Shown: positions 9,490 to 20,955, counted from the first letter of the stretch. The stretch is 64,000 nucleotides of DNA from an uncultured Lachnospiraceae bacterium (GCA_947053345.1 CAMRSM010000017.1:1-64000); one strand, 5' to 3'. Numbers and translations are program-made. Notes: generated by a model not told the origin, from the sequence alone.

Positions 9490-10518
9490 ATGAAGCATAT
9501 AACACTGGGTTCCACCGGGATCACCACACCGCAGAACGCATTCGGCGCGCTCCCGGTTCAGCGTGTCCCGATGGGGGAGGCGGTCCGCATCCTGCGCCGC
9601 GCCCATGAGGGCGGCATGACCTTTTTTGATACCGCACGCGCCTACAGTGACAGCGAGGAGAAACTTGGGGCGGCATTTGGCGGGATGCGCGGAAAAATTT
9701 TTATCGCTTCCAAAACAATGGCGAAAACACCGGAGCAATTTTGGCAGCAGCTCACCACGTCGCTGCATAACCTCCGCACAGATTACATAGATATTTATCA
9801 GTTCCACTGCGCGGACCAATGCTTTGCGCCGGGGGACGGGACTGGCATGTATGAGTGCATGGAAAAGGCAAAGGCGGAAGGTAAAATCCGGCACATCGGC
9901 ATCACGGCGCACAAACTGAATGTCGCGCAGGAAGCGGTCGCATCGGGTCTTTACGAGACACTGCAATTCCCGTTCAGCTATCTTTCCTCAAAACAGGAGG
10001 AAGACCTCGTGCAAAGCTGTCGGGGCAAAAACATGGGCTTCATCGCGATGAAGGGGCTGGCCGGCGGCCTGATCACCAATTCGCGCGCCGCGATGGCTTA
10101 CATGCTGCAATTTGACAATGCCCTGCCGATCTGGGGGATCCAGCGCATGGAAGAGCTTGAGGAATGGCTCGCTTTCATGGAAAAAGAGCCGGTGCTCGAC
10201 GATGAGCTGAAGGCCTTTATGGCAGAGGAGCGAAAGGAGCTGGTCGGCGATTTCTGCCGCGGCTGCGGCTACTGCATGCCCTGCCCTGCCGGGATTATGA
10301 TCAACCAGTGTGCACGCATGGCATTGATGCTGCGCCGCGCACCGTCACAGAACTGGCTTTCCGATAACATGCAGGCGGAGATGAAAAAAATCGAGGGATG
10401 CCTTACATGCGGGGCGTGCCGCACCAAATGCCCGTACGGGCTTGATACACCGGCACTGTTAAAGAAAAATTATGAGGATTACAAAAAAGTGCTCGCAGGG
10501 GAAATACGTGTGCAGTAA
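9490..10518 (+). CDS. Aldo/keto reductase with C-terminal ferredoxin-like cysteines
   Basis: This 342-residue protein joins an aldo/keto reductase barrel (TFFDTARAYSDSEEKLG, LRTDYIDIYQFHC, IRHIGITAHK) to a C-terminal region with CRGCGYCMPC and CLTCGACRTKCPYG, two [4Fe-4S]-type Cys sets. This architecture is common in anaerobic clostridia, where it probably passes electrons between ferredoxin and a carbonyl substrate. The start at 9490 has GGAGAGG just upstream. It is monocistronic and divergent from iorA, so a shared redox role is possible but not shown. Confidence 0.85.
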   Translation: MKHITLGSTGITTPQNAFGALPVQRVPMGEAVRILRRAHEGGMTFFDTARAYSDSEEKLGAAFGGMRGKIFIASKTMAKTPEQFWQQLTTSLHNLRTDYIDIYQFHCADQCFAPGDGTGMYECMEKAKAEGKIRHIGITAHKLNVAQEAVASGLYETLQFPFSYLSSKQEEDLVQSCRGKNMGFIAMKGLAGGLITNSRAAMAYMLQFDNALPIWGIQRMEELEEWLAFMEKEPVLDDELKAFMAEERKELVGDFCRGCGYCMPCPAGIMINQCARMALMLRRAPSQNWLSDNMQAEMKKIEGCLTCGACRTKCPYGLDTPALLKKNYEDYKKVLAGEIRVQ

Positions 10519-10652
10519 GGAATGTACATGGTTTTCCCGTCATTTTTAGACGGCTGCATATACATACATTATACGGATACCCAAATACCATCTTACCGGA
10601 TACAGGTAAGTGCTTTGAGTATAAATTTTTAGAAGGATTGGAGGTTGCACAA

Positions 10653-10886
10653 ATGGAAAAATTAGAGCCGTATTTTCCACTCAACAAATCGGTAAAGTCC
10701 GGTGAGATCGGCACCCTGGTGATCGCGATCGTAATTTATGTTGTGATCGCGGCCGTGCTCGGTGTTCTGCTCGGTTTCCTTTCCGGCATCCCGGTGCTCG
10801 GCATTATCTTCTCGATCGTCAGCACGCTTGTGTGGATCTATGAAGTGGTCGGCATTGTGTTGGCTATTTTGGCATTTACGAAATAG
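10653..10886 (+). CDS. Small two-segment membrane protein
   Basis: The 77-residue protein has two or three hydrophobic stretches (GTLVIAIVIYVVIAAVLGVLL, then GIPVLGIIFSIVSTLV and VVGIVLAILAF) after a short polar N-terminus. It has a GGAGG site eight bases upstream and a strong terminator downstream, so it is a real single gene. I do not recognise a named family. Confidence 0.7.
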   Translation: MEKLEPYFPLNKSVKSGEIGTLVIAIVIYVVIAAVLGVLLGFLSGIPVLGIIFSIVSTLVWIYEVVGIVLAILAFTK

Positions 10887-10932
10887 ATGCTAAACAAGTT
10901 TCGCCCTCAGTGCATACCGTACTTTGGCGTAC

Positions 10933-10983
10933 AAAAAACCTGCCACATGCTGTCAAAAAACGGACAGTGTGCGGCAGGTTTTT
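10933..10983 (+). terminator. Rho-independent terminator
   Basis: AAAAACCTGCC...CTGTC pairs with GACAG...GGCAGGTTTTT across a short A-rich loop and ends in a T run. It follows the small membrane protein gene. Confidence 0.85.
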
Positions 10984-11046
10984 GTTATGCTTTCTTCGGT
11001 TTTCCTTCATTTTATCCTAATATTAAGCTGTTGCCTGCTTTTGCAA

Positions 11047-11089
11047 GAAGCCGGCTTAAACAAGCACGTATCTCGCCCAAACCGGCTTC
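11047..11089. terminator. Hairpin downstream of the beta-galactosidase
   Basis: GAAGCCGG at 11047 pairs with CCGGCTTC ending at 11089 around a 27-nt loop. It lies past the 3' end of the leftward lacZ-type gene. The stem is short, so termination is only likely. Confidence 0.35.
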
Positions 11090-11184
11090 CCGCGATGCAA
11101 CCCCTTGGCGTTACCTAAAAATTACCTCTCTGTACCCAATGTTCCGGAAGCACTTTCCAAAACCGCCCAAAGCCCGGACATGCT

Positions 11185-14358
<3,174 letters not shown>

Positions 14359-14550
14359 TTAAATACTCATTTTTTCACCCTGTGCCCGCATTTCATCCAT
14401 ACGGCAGCCAATCCATAATTCTCCGCATATCCCGTTTTGGTCAGATAAAAGCGCCGCCCCAGCCCCTGGCAAAACACCGGGATATCCCTGATCCATACCG
14501 GCCGGCTCCTTCGCTGCCCTAACGGCATCTGACAAACCCCTGCCGTAATG

Positions 14551-14931
14551 TTATCTGCAAACAGCTACAACCTCGATCTCAAACAGCCCGCCCTTTGGCA
14601 GTGCAGCCGCCTGCACGCAGGAACGCGCCGGGGCTTCCCCGATAAAAAACTTTGCGTAAACCTCATTGATCGCCGCAAAATCATTCATGTCCGCCAGAAA
14701 AACCGTGGTCTTTACCACATCAGTAAGCGTCAGACCCGCTGCCTTCAAAACCTCCGCAATGTTTTTGATGGCCTGCTCCGCCTGTGCCGTAACCCCTTCC
14801 GGCAGCGTCCCGGTCGCCGGGTCAAGCCCAAGCTGCCCGGAGGTGAACACAAAACCCCCCGCCTTAACCGCATGCACATACGGGCCGACTGCCGCCGGCG
14901 CATTCCCTGCGTTGATCGTCTCTCTTGTCAT
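14551..14931 (-). CDS. ridA: RidA-family enamine/imine deaminase
   Basis: This 126-residue protein is a full-length RidA (YjgF/YER057c/UK114) member, which hydrolyses reactive 2-aminoacrylate and similar enamines released by PLP enzymes. AVKAGGFVFTSGQLGLDPATG and the C-terminal PARSCVQAAALPKGGLFEIEV carry the conserved arginine and glutamate region of the active site. AGGAAGG precedes the ATG. It stands alone between lacZ and bioY, on the lacZ strand. Confidence 0.93.
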   Translation of the reverse strand: MTRETINAGNAPAAVGPYVHAVKAGGFVFTSGQLGLDPATGTLPEGVTAQAEQAIKNIAEVLKAAGLTLTDVVKTTVFLADMNDFAAINEVYAKFFIGEAPARSCVQAAALPKGGLFEIEVVAVCR

Positions 14932-15037
14932 ACTTTTTACCTTCCTTTCCGAATGGATTGAATGGTTTCAGTATAGCATGTCCCGGTAAAAAAAAACAGA
15001 CATTATTTTCTGTCTGTTTTGTCGTTTTTTATTTTAA

Positions 15038-15089
15038 TTGTAAACCTTTTATAAGTTTTGGTTGACAATATACTTTTTTCTGCTATACT
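15038..15089 (+). promoter_or_regulatory. bioY promoter with BirA-type operator
   Basis: TTGTAAACC at 15038 and GGTTGACAA at 15060 form an imperfect dyad with a 13-nt spacer, closely like the biotin-repressor (BirA) operator TTGTwAACC-N13/16-GGTTwACAA. The second half contains the -35 box TTGACA (15062-15067). A 16-nt spacer and TATACT (15084-15089) complete the promoter. Biotinyl-adenylate-bound BirA would block the -35 and shut off bioY when biotin is plentiful. Confidence 0.75.
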
Positions 15090-15094
15090 AAATT

Positions 15095-15267
15095 ATGGAC
15101 GGCACGGTAATCCGAACGTCCCGTGTTTCCAAATCACATCATCACAAAGCAAGGGCTCCCCGCAAAGTGGCAAAACTATCCGGTTATGATACGGATTTCA
15201 TTCGGTTCCAACAGCATATCGCGAATATGCCCCACTTTGCGGCTGCCCTGCAGAAACGAGGTATTTT
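15095..15267 (+). other. Long structured leader of bioY
   Basis: The leader is about 175 nt. CCGCAAAGTGG at 15160 is the exact complement of CCACTTTGCGG at 15232, enclosing smaller dyads such as ATCCG...CGGAT near 15178-15196. I do not recognise a known riboswitch. Confidence 0.35.
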
Positions 15268-15846
15268 ATGAAAACAAACGTGCAAAAGATCACCTTTACG
15301 GCGCTGATGGCGGCACTTCTATGCATCCTCTCGCCAATCTCCATCCCACTGCCAAGCCCGATGCCTGCCATCACGCTGTCCTTCGTCGCGGTTTACCTGA
15401 GTGCCTACATCACCGGACCATGGTGCTCCTGCGCTGCCATCCTGATCTACATACTGCTCGGCTGCGTCGGACTCCCGGTTTTTTCCAAAGGGCAGGCAGG
15501 GCTCTCCGTACTGGCAGGACCAACCGGCGGCTACATTATCGGATATTTCTTTATTGCAGCCTGTACCGGGTTTGCGGTGCAGAAATTTGAGAAAAAAATA
15601 TACCTTCATGTGGTCGGAATGGTGATTGGCACGCTTATTTGCTATACCTTCGGCACGGTATGGCTCGGCGTATCCATGCACCTGACACCGGGGGCGGCGA
15701 TTGCGGCGGGCGTGGCTCCGTTTGTCCTCTTTGACGCGCTGAAGCTCGCAGCCTGTGTTGCAATCGGCTACCCGATCCGCAGGCAGCTCATCCGGCTGCT
15801 GCCTGCCGCTGTGCTTCCTGCCGACCGAGCAGCAGCGCGCCCGTGA
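15268..15846 (+). CDS. bioY: Biotin transporter BioY (ECF S-component)
   Basis: The 192-residue membrane protein is the biotin-binding S-component of an energy-coupling-factor transporter. The sequence shows the N-terminal FTALMAALLCILSPISIPLP segment, the GLPVFSKGQAGLSVLAGPTGGYIIGY motif that is diagnostic for BioY, and about six hydrophobic segments. No EcfAAT energising genes are adjacent, so it probably uses a shared module. CGAGG precedes the ATG. Its operator suggests BirA control. Its last 59 bases overlap the 3' end of the convergent sugar-kinase gene. Confidence 0.93.
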   Translation: MKTNVQKITFTALMAALLCILSPISIPLPSPMPAITLSFVAVYLSAYITGPWCSCAAILIYILLGCVGLPVFSKGQAGLSVLAGPTGGYIIGYFFIAACTGFAVQKFEKKIYLHVVGMVIGTLICYTFGTVWLGVSMHLTPGAAIAAGVAPFVLFDALKLAACVAIGYPIRRQLIRLLPAAVLPADRAAARP

Positions 15847-16678
15847 TCCCTGCGTCATCGCCAAGCATAGGCGGCACAATATAATCCCCAATATGTTTCA
15901 GCAGGATATCATTTTTCAAGTAAAAATTTAATTTGTCTAATACTTTTTTTCGCACAAGCGGGAACATCTGCTCCTGATGCATCACACCGCCGCCCAGGAT
16001 CACCTTCTGCGGCGAGAGTGTCAGGATGTAGTTTGTGACCGCTTGCGCGATATAATCGCTCTCAAGCTCCCAGACCTCTTCCCTGTCCGCAAGCTCTGCA
16101 GCAGGCTTCCCCCAGCGCTCCATGATCGCAGGCCCTGCCGCCAGACCCTCCAGGCAGTTCGCATGGTACGGGCACTTTCCACGGTAAGAATCGCCCTCTC
16201 TTTTTGTGACCAGCACATGCCCTGCCTCCGGATGAACCAGCCCGTGCAGCAACGCACCGTTTGCGTACACCCCTACCCCTACACCGGTTCCGACGGTAAT
16301 ATAAATGGCAGCATCACATCCCCTCGCCGCGCCGAATACCACTTCCCCAAGCACTGCGCCATTCACGTCCGTATCAAAACCAACCGGAACTTTTAACGCC
16401 TCAACGAACGCCCCGACGATATTGTAGTCTGCCCAAGCAAGCTTCGGCGTGCTTGTTATGTAACCGTAGGCAGGGGATTGGCGGTTCAGATCCACAGGTC
16501 CAAAACACCCGATTCCAAGGGCATCTATCTTTCCGCCCCCAAAAAATTCTATTATTTTCGGCATCATTTCCCCCGGCGTTTTTGTCGGATAGGACACGCG
16601 AATCTCAATTTTTCCATTCTCATCCCCTATGGCGCACACTATTTTCGTACCGCCCGCCTCCAATGCACCAATCCTCAT
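15788..16678 (-). CDS. ROK-family fructokinase-like sugar kinase
   Basis: The 296-residue product starts MRIGALEAGGTKIVCAIG, the ROK ATP-binding loop with the EAGGTK variant seen in fructokinases of the ScrK/YdhR group. DTDVNGAVLGE, the ITVGTGVGVG loop, and the zinc motif with H and Cys in HPEAGH...CPYHANCLEG follow in order. It likely phosphorylates fructose or mannose in the cytoplasm. GGGGGAG precedes the ATG at 16678; the longer frame has no site. It overlaps bioY tail to tail by 59 bases. Confidence 0.88.
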   Translation of the reverse strand: MRIGALEAGGTKIVCAIGDENGKIEIRVSYPTKTPGEMMPKIIEFFGGGKIDALGIGCFGPVDLNRQSPAYGYITSTPKLAWADYNIVGAFVEALKVPVGFDTDVNGAVLGEVVFGAARGCDAAIYITVGTGVGVGVYANGALLHGLVHPEAGHVLVTKREGDSYRGKCPYHANCLEGLAAGPAIMERWGKPAAELADREEVWELESDYIAQAVTNYILTLSPQKVILGGGVMHQEQMFPLVRKKVLDKLNFYLKNDILLKHIGDYIVPPMLGDDAGITGALLLGRQEAQRQAAAG

Positions 16679-16825
16679 ATGACTGCTCCCCCTTTTCAAA
16701 TTCCGGATATAAGTATCCTGCAGTTTTGCAGGCTGTTCCCTGACCCGTTTCACCATACAAATGCACTTTGTTTCTGTGGATTGTATTGTTCTATTTATTT
16801 CGTCCGTGAAATATGGGACAGTTCC

Positions 16826-16854
16826 ATTATAGACGAATCATGTAGGGATTACAA
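16826..16854 (-). promoter_or_regulatory. Promoter of the ROK kinase gene
   Basis: Minus-strand TTGTAA (16854-16849), a 17-nt spacer and TATAAT (16831-16826), about 150 bases upstream of the start codon. Confidence 0.6.
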
Positions 16855-16859
16855 TCCCC

Positions 16860-17400
16860 TGCCGGAAAGATCGTGCAAAAACGATGTATTGGTAAGTCGT
16901 ATGGCATCTAAACATGGGGCATGAAAAGATAGGGTATGGTTGTATGCCCATCATTTTAGTTGTAAAGTAACAATATGCAACATGTATTTATAATGGCGAG
17001 TCTAATTTTTCTTATTCCATAAAAAAGAGCAGGAATATCAAGCCTTTTCAAGCCCTATTGCGTAACACTCCATTCTGTTCTTCAGGAGAGGTCGGGGCGC
17101 GGGGCAGAGCCACAGCAAAACCTACGGGCAGCCGCCGCAGTAGTGCAGACGGTTTTGCCGTTAGAATGAAGCGGACAAAAGCGGGGGCAGGGTTGTAAAA
17201 TCCTGTTCCCCATTTTCGGCGGCGAAATGCGGGCGGCAAAAATCCAGACAGTCAAAGGTTTCAGAGTGGAGATTTTTCGCGTTCTTTGCGAAAATACTAC
17301 TCGTCCCTTGACCGTCTGGATCGTCGGAACGGACGTAGAACGGGGATTGTTTTCAGCGGAGAGATGTGCTATACTTTGGTCGGCATACTAATAACAAATC
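16860..17400. other. Non-coding remnant at the left part of a decayed island
   Basis: No coherent gene is present. A GC-rich block (about 17085-17240) sits between AT-rich DNA and has no continuing frame with family features. Its abrupt change in composition and its position beside the island genes suggest leftover mobile-element DNA, but I cannot name the element. Confidence 0.35.
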
Positions 17401-17421
17401 GGGATTGGAGGTATATCCTTT

Positions 17422-18042
17422 ATGGAGGATTTAGTAAATCTTGTGACTTTAGCAGACGGAAGCAAAATTATTCTACAGGATGAGGATGACATTTCATTGT
17501 CTTTAATCTCAAATGATGGGACAAAAGATATATTTCAATTCCCATATCATTCTGGTGGTTATGGTGGTGGTTCATTATTGCTATCACCGTCTGAAAGATA
17601 TGTGATTTTTTCTTATTTTTCGGGTGAGAGTGAAGAAGGGTTTGTATTACTTGAAATTGTGAATAATCAGTTCAAATTTTTGTATGATTCTGATTATTTG
17701 TATGGAGAAGATGCCAACTACGGTTTTGCAGATAACGAAAAAATTTTGATTCAGACTTTTCGTATAGGTTCATGGTATATAGAAGATGCGAAAACTTATA
17801 AAAGCGGGGATATGTATTACACATTTGGAGAATTAAATCTGCTTAATCTTGAAACCTTGAATCTGGATAGGCACACAATTCTCGTCTATCCCTCTGATAA
17901 TTGGAAAGAAGAAAAAACAGATGTTGGTACATTTTTATTTGCTGATATAGCAGATGGAATGTTGAGTGTAGAAATGCCGTGGGGAAACGAAATTTTTCAG
18001 TATCCATTGCAAGAAACTCTTGTTATTCGATTCAGTAAATAA
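17422..18042 (+). CDS. AT-rich orphan protein of unknown function
   Basis: This 206-residue protein starts after GGAGG at a 10-base spacing. It is acidic and beta-strand-like, with aromatic and glycine-rich stretches such as FQFPYHSGGYGGGSLLLSPSERYVIF and several FG/YG turns, and it has no signal peptide or membrane segment. The base composition is much more AT-rich than the metabolic genes on the left, which fits horizontal acquisition. I do not recognise a family. An immunity or cargo protein of the island is possible. Confidence 0.65.
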   Translation: MEDLVNLVTLADGSKIILQDEDDISLSLISNDGTKDIFQFPYHSGGYGGGSLLLSPSERYVIFSYFSGESEEGFVLLEIVNNQFKFLYDSDYLYGEDANYGFADNEKILIQTFRIGSWYIEDAKTYKSGDMYYTFGELNLLNLETLNLDRHTILVYPSDNWKEEKTDVGTFLFADIADGMLSVEMPWGNEIFQYPLQETLVIRFSK

Positions 18043-18100
18043 TTTTGTATTTACCGGGTTAATTCAAGACTTAAAACAGGGCGGCGGCAATATGCCTTGA

Positions 18101-18565
18101 CTATCCCGCCACTCTGTCTGTTATCGTTCCATATCCTGCTTTCTGTGGGGCTGCTGTTCCTGCCGCAAGATATTGTAAACACTCTTTCTGATTTTTTCGG
18201 CTTCTTTCACTTCCTCTTTCAATGCAAGACCTAATAACATCCGCCAATTTTTCTTCGCTGAGCTTATCTGCCTGTCTTCTATACTGCTCCAGCCCTTCAT
18301 GCTTTTCAAGCAAAAATATATTGTCCATCTGTATGTAGCTATCTTTATCAATCACCGTTTCGTCTGGTTCATTACAGTATATGACTTTGTTGCTCTTTTT
18401 CACCGCCTTATATTCTTTCCCTAGCAAAGAATCCATTTGGGCAATCTCCACTGTCCCAAATTCATCATTTATCCCAATGACAAGATATGGATGCTTCGTC
18501 TTGGAAAGCAAACCGCTATTATTAAAGCGCATTTTCAAGGAGAGAACCTGCCCGACCTCTATCAT
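18101..18565 (-). CDS. Candidate toxin of a Panacea-type toxin-antitoxin pair
   Basis: The 154-residue protein begins MIEVGQVLSLKMRF and continues KHPYLVIGIN and VEIAQMDSLLGKEYK, a strand pattern resembling SH3-like MazF/PemK-type barrels. Its start overlaps the stop of the upstream Panacea-domain gene by 4 bases, the usual coupled layout. From about 18240 leftward another frame reads a typical charged helix (EEVKEAEKIRKS, then YNILRQEQQPHRKQ), so the present C-terminus may come from a one-base frameshift. Toxic activity is inferred from the neighbour, not from a motif. Confidence 0.5.
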   Translation of the reverse strand: MIEVGQVLSLKMRFNNSGLLSKTKHPYLVIGINDEFGTVEIAQMDSLLGKEYKAVKKSNKVIYCNEPDETVIDKDSYIQMDNIFLLEKHEGLEQYRRQADKLSEEKLADVIRSCIERGSERSRKNQKECLQYLAAGTAAPQKAGYGTITDRVAG

Positions 18566-19059
18566 GCCTCCATCCTCTCCAATATCTTTATTATATCCGC
18601 ATATTGTTCCGCATATTCCTCACGGCGAGCCATAGAATCCATAATCTGTTCTTCTTTTCTGTAATGCACGTGTTTGGCAATCCACTCCGGATCTTCATGT
18701 GACAACTCAATCAGTTCATCAAGCGTTGCATTCCTGAACGCATGATAAATTCTGTCAAGATATTTCCTGTCATCTTCCCCTATTGACACCGGATGATTCC
18801 TCATGTTTAAAAGTACGGAATATTTTTCCTGTACATTTGGGTCTACCGCCCCGTTGTCATACGCATAGAACACAGAATCCATAAGCGGCTTTCCATATTT
18901 CGCAATATATATGTTCTGCGCCATGTGCATATATTTGTTCAGCCGTGCATTTCCTTCATAAAATTTTCTTCCGTTTTTTGTGAGGATTTCCTTATTAAAA
19001 ACATCACACATTTTGTCAAGACTCAAAAAATAGATTGCTACTTCAAATCCCTTCAGCAT
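18562..19059 (-). CDS. Panacea-domain (DUF4065, SocA-like) antitoxin candidate
   Basis: The 165-residue product has the DUF4065/Panacea pattern: an N-terminal helix with KGFEVAIYFLSLDKM, then NKYMHMAQNIYIAKYGKPLMDSVFYAYDNGAVDPNVQEKY, where the GKPLMD...AYDNGAVDP core is characteristic. Panacea proteins neutralise diverse toxins encoded next to them. I start at 19059, after GGGGGG and a short gap. It is the first gene of the pair. A palindrome GCAGGC-N6-GCCTGC at about 19091-19108 upstream could be an autoregulatory operator. Confidence 0.72.
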   Translation of the reverse strand: MLKGFEVAIYFLSLDKMCDVFNKEILTKNGRKFYEGNARLNKYMHMAQNIYIAKYGKPLMDSVFYAYDNGAVDPNVQEKYSVLLNMRNHPVSIGEDDRKYLDRIYHAFRNATLDELIELSHEDPEWIAKHVHYRKEEQIMDSMARREEYAEQYADIIKILERMEA

Positions 19060-19089
19060 GATGATCCCCCCTTTCCATACATGCAAAAA

Positions 19090-19109
19090 TGCAGGCTGTT
19101 ACGCCTGCC
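19090..19109. promoter_or_regulatory. Palindrome upstream of the antitoxin gene
   Basis: GCAGGC and GCCTGC separated by TGTTAC, about 32 bases before the antitoxin start. Toxin-antitoxin operons often repress themselves through such sites; here that is inferred. Confidence 0.35.
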
Positions 19110-19287
19110 TAACATCATACCTAAATCCCTTTTATCCTGTGTCAGCAATATAATATCTGAACACAAGCAGGATCCATTTCATCACGATACGCTTTTTACT
19201 TGCCATTATTATATGCAAAAAAAGAAAAAAAGTCAACTATATTTTAGTTTTTCTAAACATTTGCATTGCAGGTTTGTCAATCATTTG

Positions 19288-19695
19288 TTACACAGACTGC
19301 AGATAATCCTTGAGTACCTGTGCAGGAGTCTTCCATCCGAAAGGACGCATAGGGAAGTTATTATAATTCCGGTAATTGTACCTCTTGAGCTGTTTTGCAA
19401 AATCCTCAAAGGAATAGAAACGGTGTGTGGCATAGAACCGTTCATTATCCTTTCTGTGGCTGCGTTCCACTTTACCATTATGCCTGGGGGTAAAAGGCCG
19501 GATCAACTTGTGGTAGATCCCATGGCGTTCCAGGTGCATCTGGAACAGGGTGGGCTTGTCCCTATGGGTGGTAAACCGGTTGATGAATTCTGACCCGTTG
19601 TCCGTCTGGATGCATTCAATGCGGCAGGGGAAGGCTTTCACCAAATGATCGACAAACATAGCAGAAGAATAGGTACTGTGTTCCCCAACTTCGCA
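19288..19695 (-). pseudogene. Truncated IS transposase (DDE integrase-core C-terminal half)
   Basis: The frame carries a normal rve/IS481-type C-terminal part: EHSTYSSAMFVDHLVKAFP, then IECIQTDNGSEF with a catalytic Asp, and TPRHNGKVERSHRKDNERFY with the catalytic Glu, ending at a natural stop. Sequence upstream of EHSTYSS is lost: at about 19695 the DNA changes to an oppositely oriented recombinase remnant. The N-terminal HTH and the first catalytic Asp are missing, so it cannot be active. Confidence 0.75.
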
Positions 19696-19696
19696 T

Positions 19697-19860
19697 CCAA
19701 AATAAGCGCGCTGAACATACCGGAAGCAGACATCATGCGCATGGAAGGATGGGAAACAGATTATGTCATGAAGAGCGTATACCGCCACGCGATGGAGGAC
19801 AAAAACAAGGCGGCACAGCGCGATGCTGTAAGGAAGTCCAGCGGCGCGATATTGGACTGA
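19697..19860 (+). pseudogene. C-terminal fragment of a phage/ICE tyrosine recombinase
   Basis: About 50 residues remain, reading NIPEADIMRMEGWETDYV then MKSVYRHAMEDKNKA. This matches the end of tyrosine integrases, with the catalytic Tyr in SVYRHAM. The N-terminal catalytic Arg boxes are gone, cut by the IS fragment. The fragment points at tRNA-Leu 140 bases away, the usual place for an integrase next to its attachment site. Confidence 0.65.
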
Positions 19861-19930
19861 TTGGACAAAATCCTGGACAAAAAATAATTTTAAAAAGACT
19901 AAAATTTAAATATGTATACCAAACTTTTTA

Positions 19931-19990
19931 CCGGCAAAAACAGCCGCAGTCCCTTGGTTTCTCTTGGAATCCTCCGGTCTGCGGCTGTTT
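19931..19990 (-). terminator. Terminator of tRNA-Leu
   Basis: AAACAGCCGCAG and CTGCGGCTGTTT form a perfect 12-bp stem. On the minus strand the second arm runs into TTTTT. It lies directly downstream of the tRNA. Confidence 0.75.
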
Positions 19991-19998
19991 CACTGCAG

Positions 19999-20082
19999 TG
20001 CAGTTGATGGGACTTGAACCCACACCCACGTAAGTGGACATGAACCTGAATCATGCGCGTATGCCAATTCCGCCACAACTGC
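19999..20082 (-). tRNA. tRNA-Leu, anticodon CAG
   Basis: The acceptor stem GCAGTTG/CAACTGC, a D-arm with TGGCGGAATTGGCA, anticodon stem CATGA/TCATG around the loop TTCAGGT (anticodon CAG), a long variable arm and GGTTCAAGTCC in the T-arm are all visible. The long variable arm is as expected for leucine. CCA is not encoded. It is the likely integration target of the decayed island on its 3' side. Confidence 0.92.
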
Positions 20083-20336
20083 AAAAACAATGCTTACATA
20101 TAATAACACCGAAAGGCCTTTTTGTCAATGGCTCTACAGAAAAAAAATTGATTTTTGGCACTTTTCTCTTCTCTTCGGTTCCGCTTCCCCAAAATTCTGC
20201 TCTTTTCGTCAAAAAATCCGCCAATATGTTCCTCTCTCCATCTTGACTTTATTCCCACTTCATTGTATCATAAAATCATTAAATTGTCGAAACCAGGGTT
20301 TGCAATAACTTGGTTTCTAAGAAAGGCAGGAATACT

Positions 20337-20714
20337 ATGGGGAAATTTGTAATCCGCAAAGTAAAAACAGGCATCAAGTTTGATTTGAAAGCGGGCAACG
20401 GCGAAGTCATTGCCACCTCCGAGGTTTACAACTCGATGGAAAGCTGCAAAAACGGTATTGCCAGCGTCCAGAAAAACGCTCCGGTTGCTGCTGTTGAAAA
20501 CCAGACCGTACCGGACTACGCTGCCGAGAAGCATCCAAAATTTGAGGTTTACAATGACAAGGCCGGCGAGTTCCGTTTCCGCCTGAAAGCCACAAATGGC
20601 CAGATCATCGCGGTCAGCGAAGGCTATAAGGCACTTGCGGGCTGCTTGAACGGCGTAGAGTCTGTAAAGAAAAATGCCGTGGACGCAAAAGTTGTGGAAG
20701 AGGAAGAAAAATAA
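20337..20714 (+). CDS. YegP-like protein (two DUF1508 repeats)
   Basis: The 125-residue protein contains two copies of the DUF1508/YegP fold: KFVIRKVKTGIKFDLKAGNG with EVIATSEVYNSMESCKNGIASV, and KFEVYNDKAGEFRFRLKATNG with QIIAVSEGYKALAGCLNGVESV. The fold is a small duplicated cytosolic unit of uncertain role, often stress-induced. The ATG at 20337 has AGG six bases upstream. It lies 18 bases before a small helical protein gene, and both end at one terminator, so they form a two-gene operon. Confidence 0.88.
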   Translation: MGKFVIRKVKTGIKFDLKAGNGEVIATSEVYNSMESCKNGIASVQKNAPVAAVENQTVPDYAAEKHPKFEVYNDKAGEFRFRLKATNGQIIAVSEGYKALAGCLNGVESVKKNAVDAKVVEEEEK

Positions 20715-20732
20715 CAGAAGTGAGGTAGAACA

Positions 20733-20951
20733 ATGGACATCAAAGCCCAGATTGAAAAAGTTGTAGAATCTGTCACGAAAGATCAGACACTGCTCAACCA
20801 GTTCCAGAAGGAGCCTGTAAAGGCAGTCGAGAAAGTGCTTGGCATCGACCTTCCGGATGATATTGTCAACAAAGTCATCGACGGTGTAAAGACAAAGATT
20901 TCTTTGGACAAAGTATCCGATACCTTTGACGCAATCAAAAAACTGTTCTAA
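20733..20951 (+). CDS. Small helical protein resembling a Nif11/NHLP-like leader
   Basis: The 72-residue protein has GAGG before its ATG. It is mostly helical, and its middle (LLNQFQKEPVKAVEKVLGID, then LPDDIVNKVIDGV) resembles the leader part of nitrile-hydratase-like and Nif11-like peptides. It has no Cys, no Gly-Gly cleavage site and no modification enzyme next to it, so it is unlikely to be a precursor. It is cotranscribed with the YegP-like gene. Function unknown. Confidence 0.7.
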   Translation: MDIKAQIEKVVESVTKDQTLLNQFQKEPVKAVEKVLGIDLPDDIVNKVIDGVKTKISLDKVSDTFDAIKKLF

Positions 20952-20955
20952 AAAA

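Noticed and set aside
20733-20951. RiPP precursor call for the 72-residue protein
   Set aside because: No Cys, no cleavage motif and no modification enzyme nearby.
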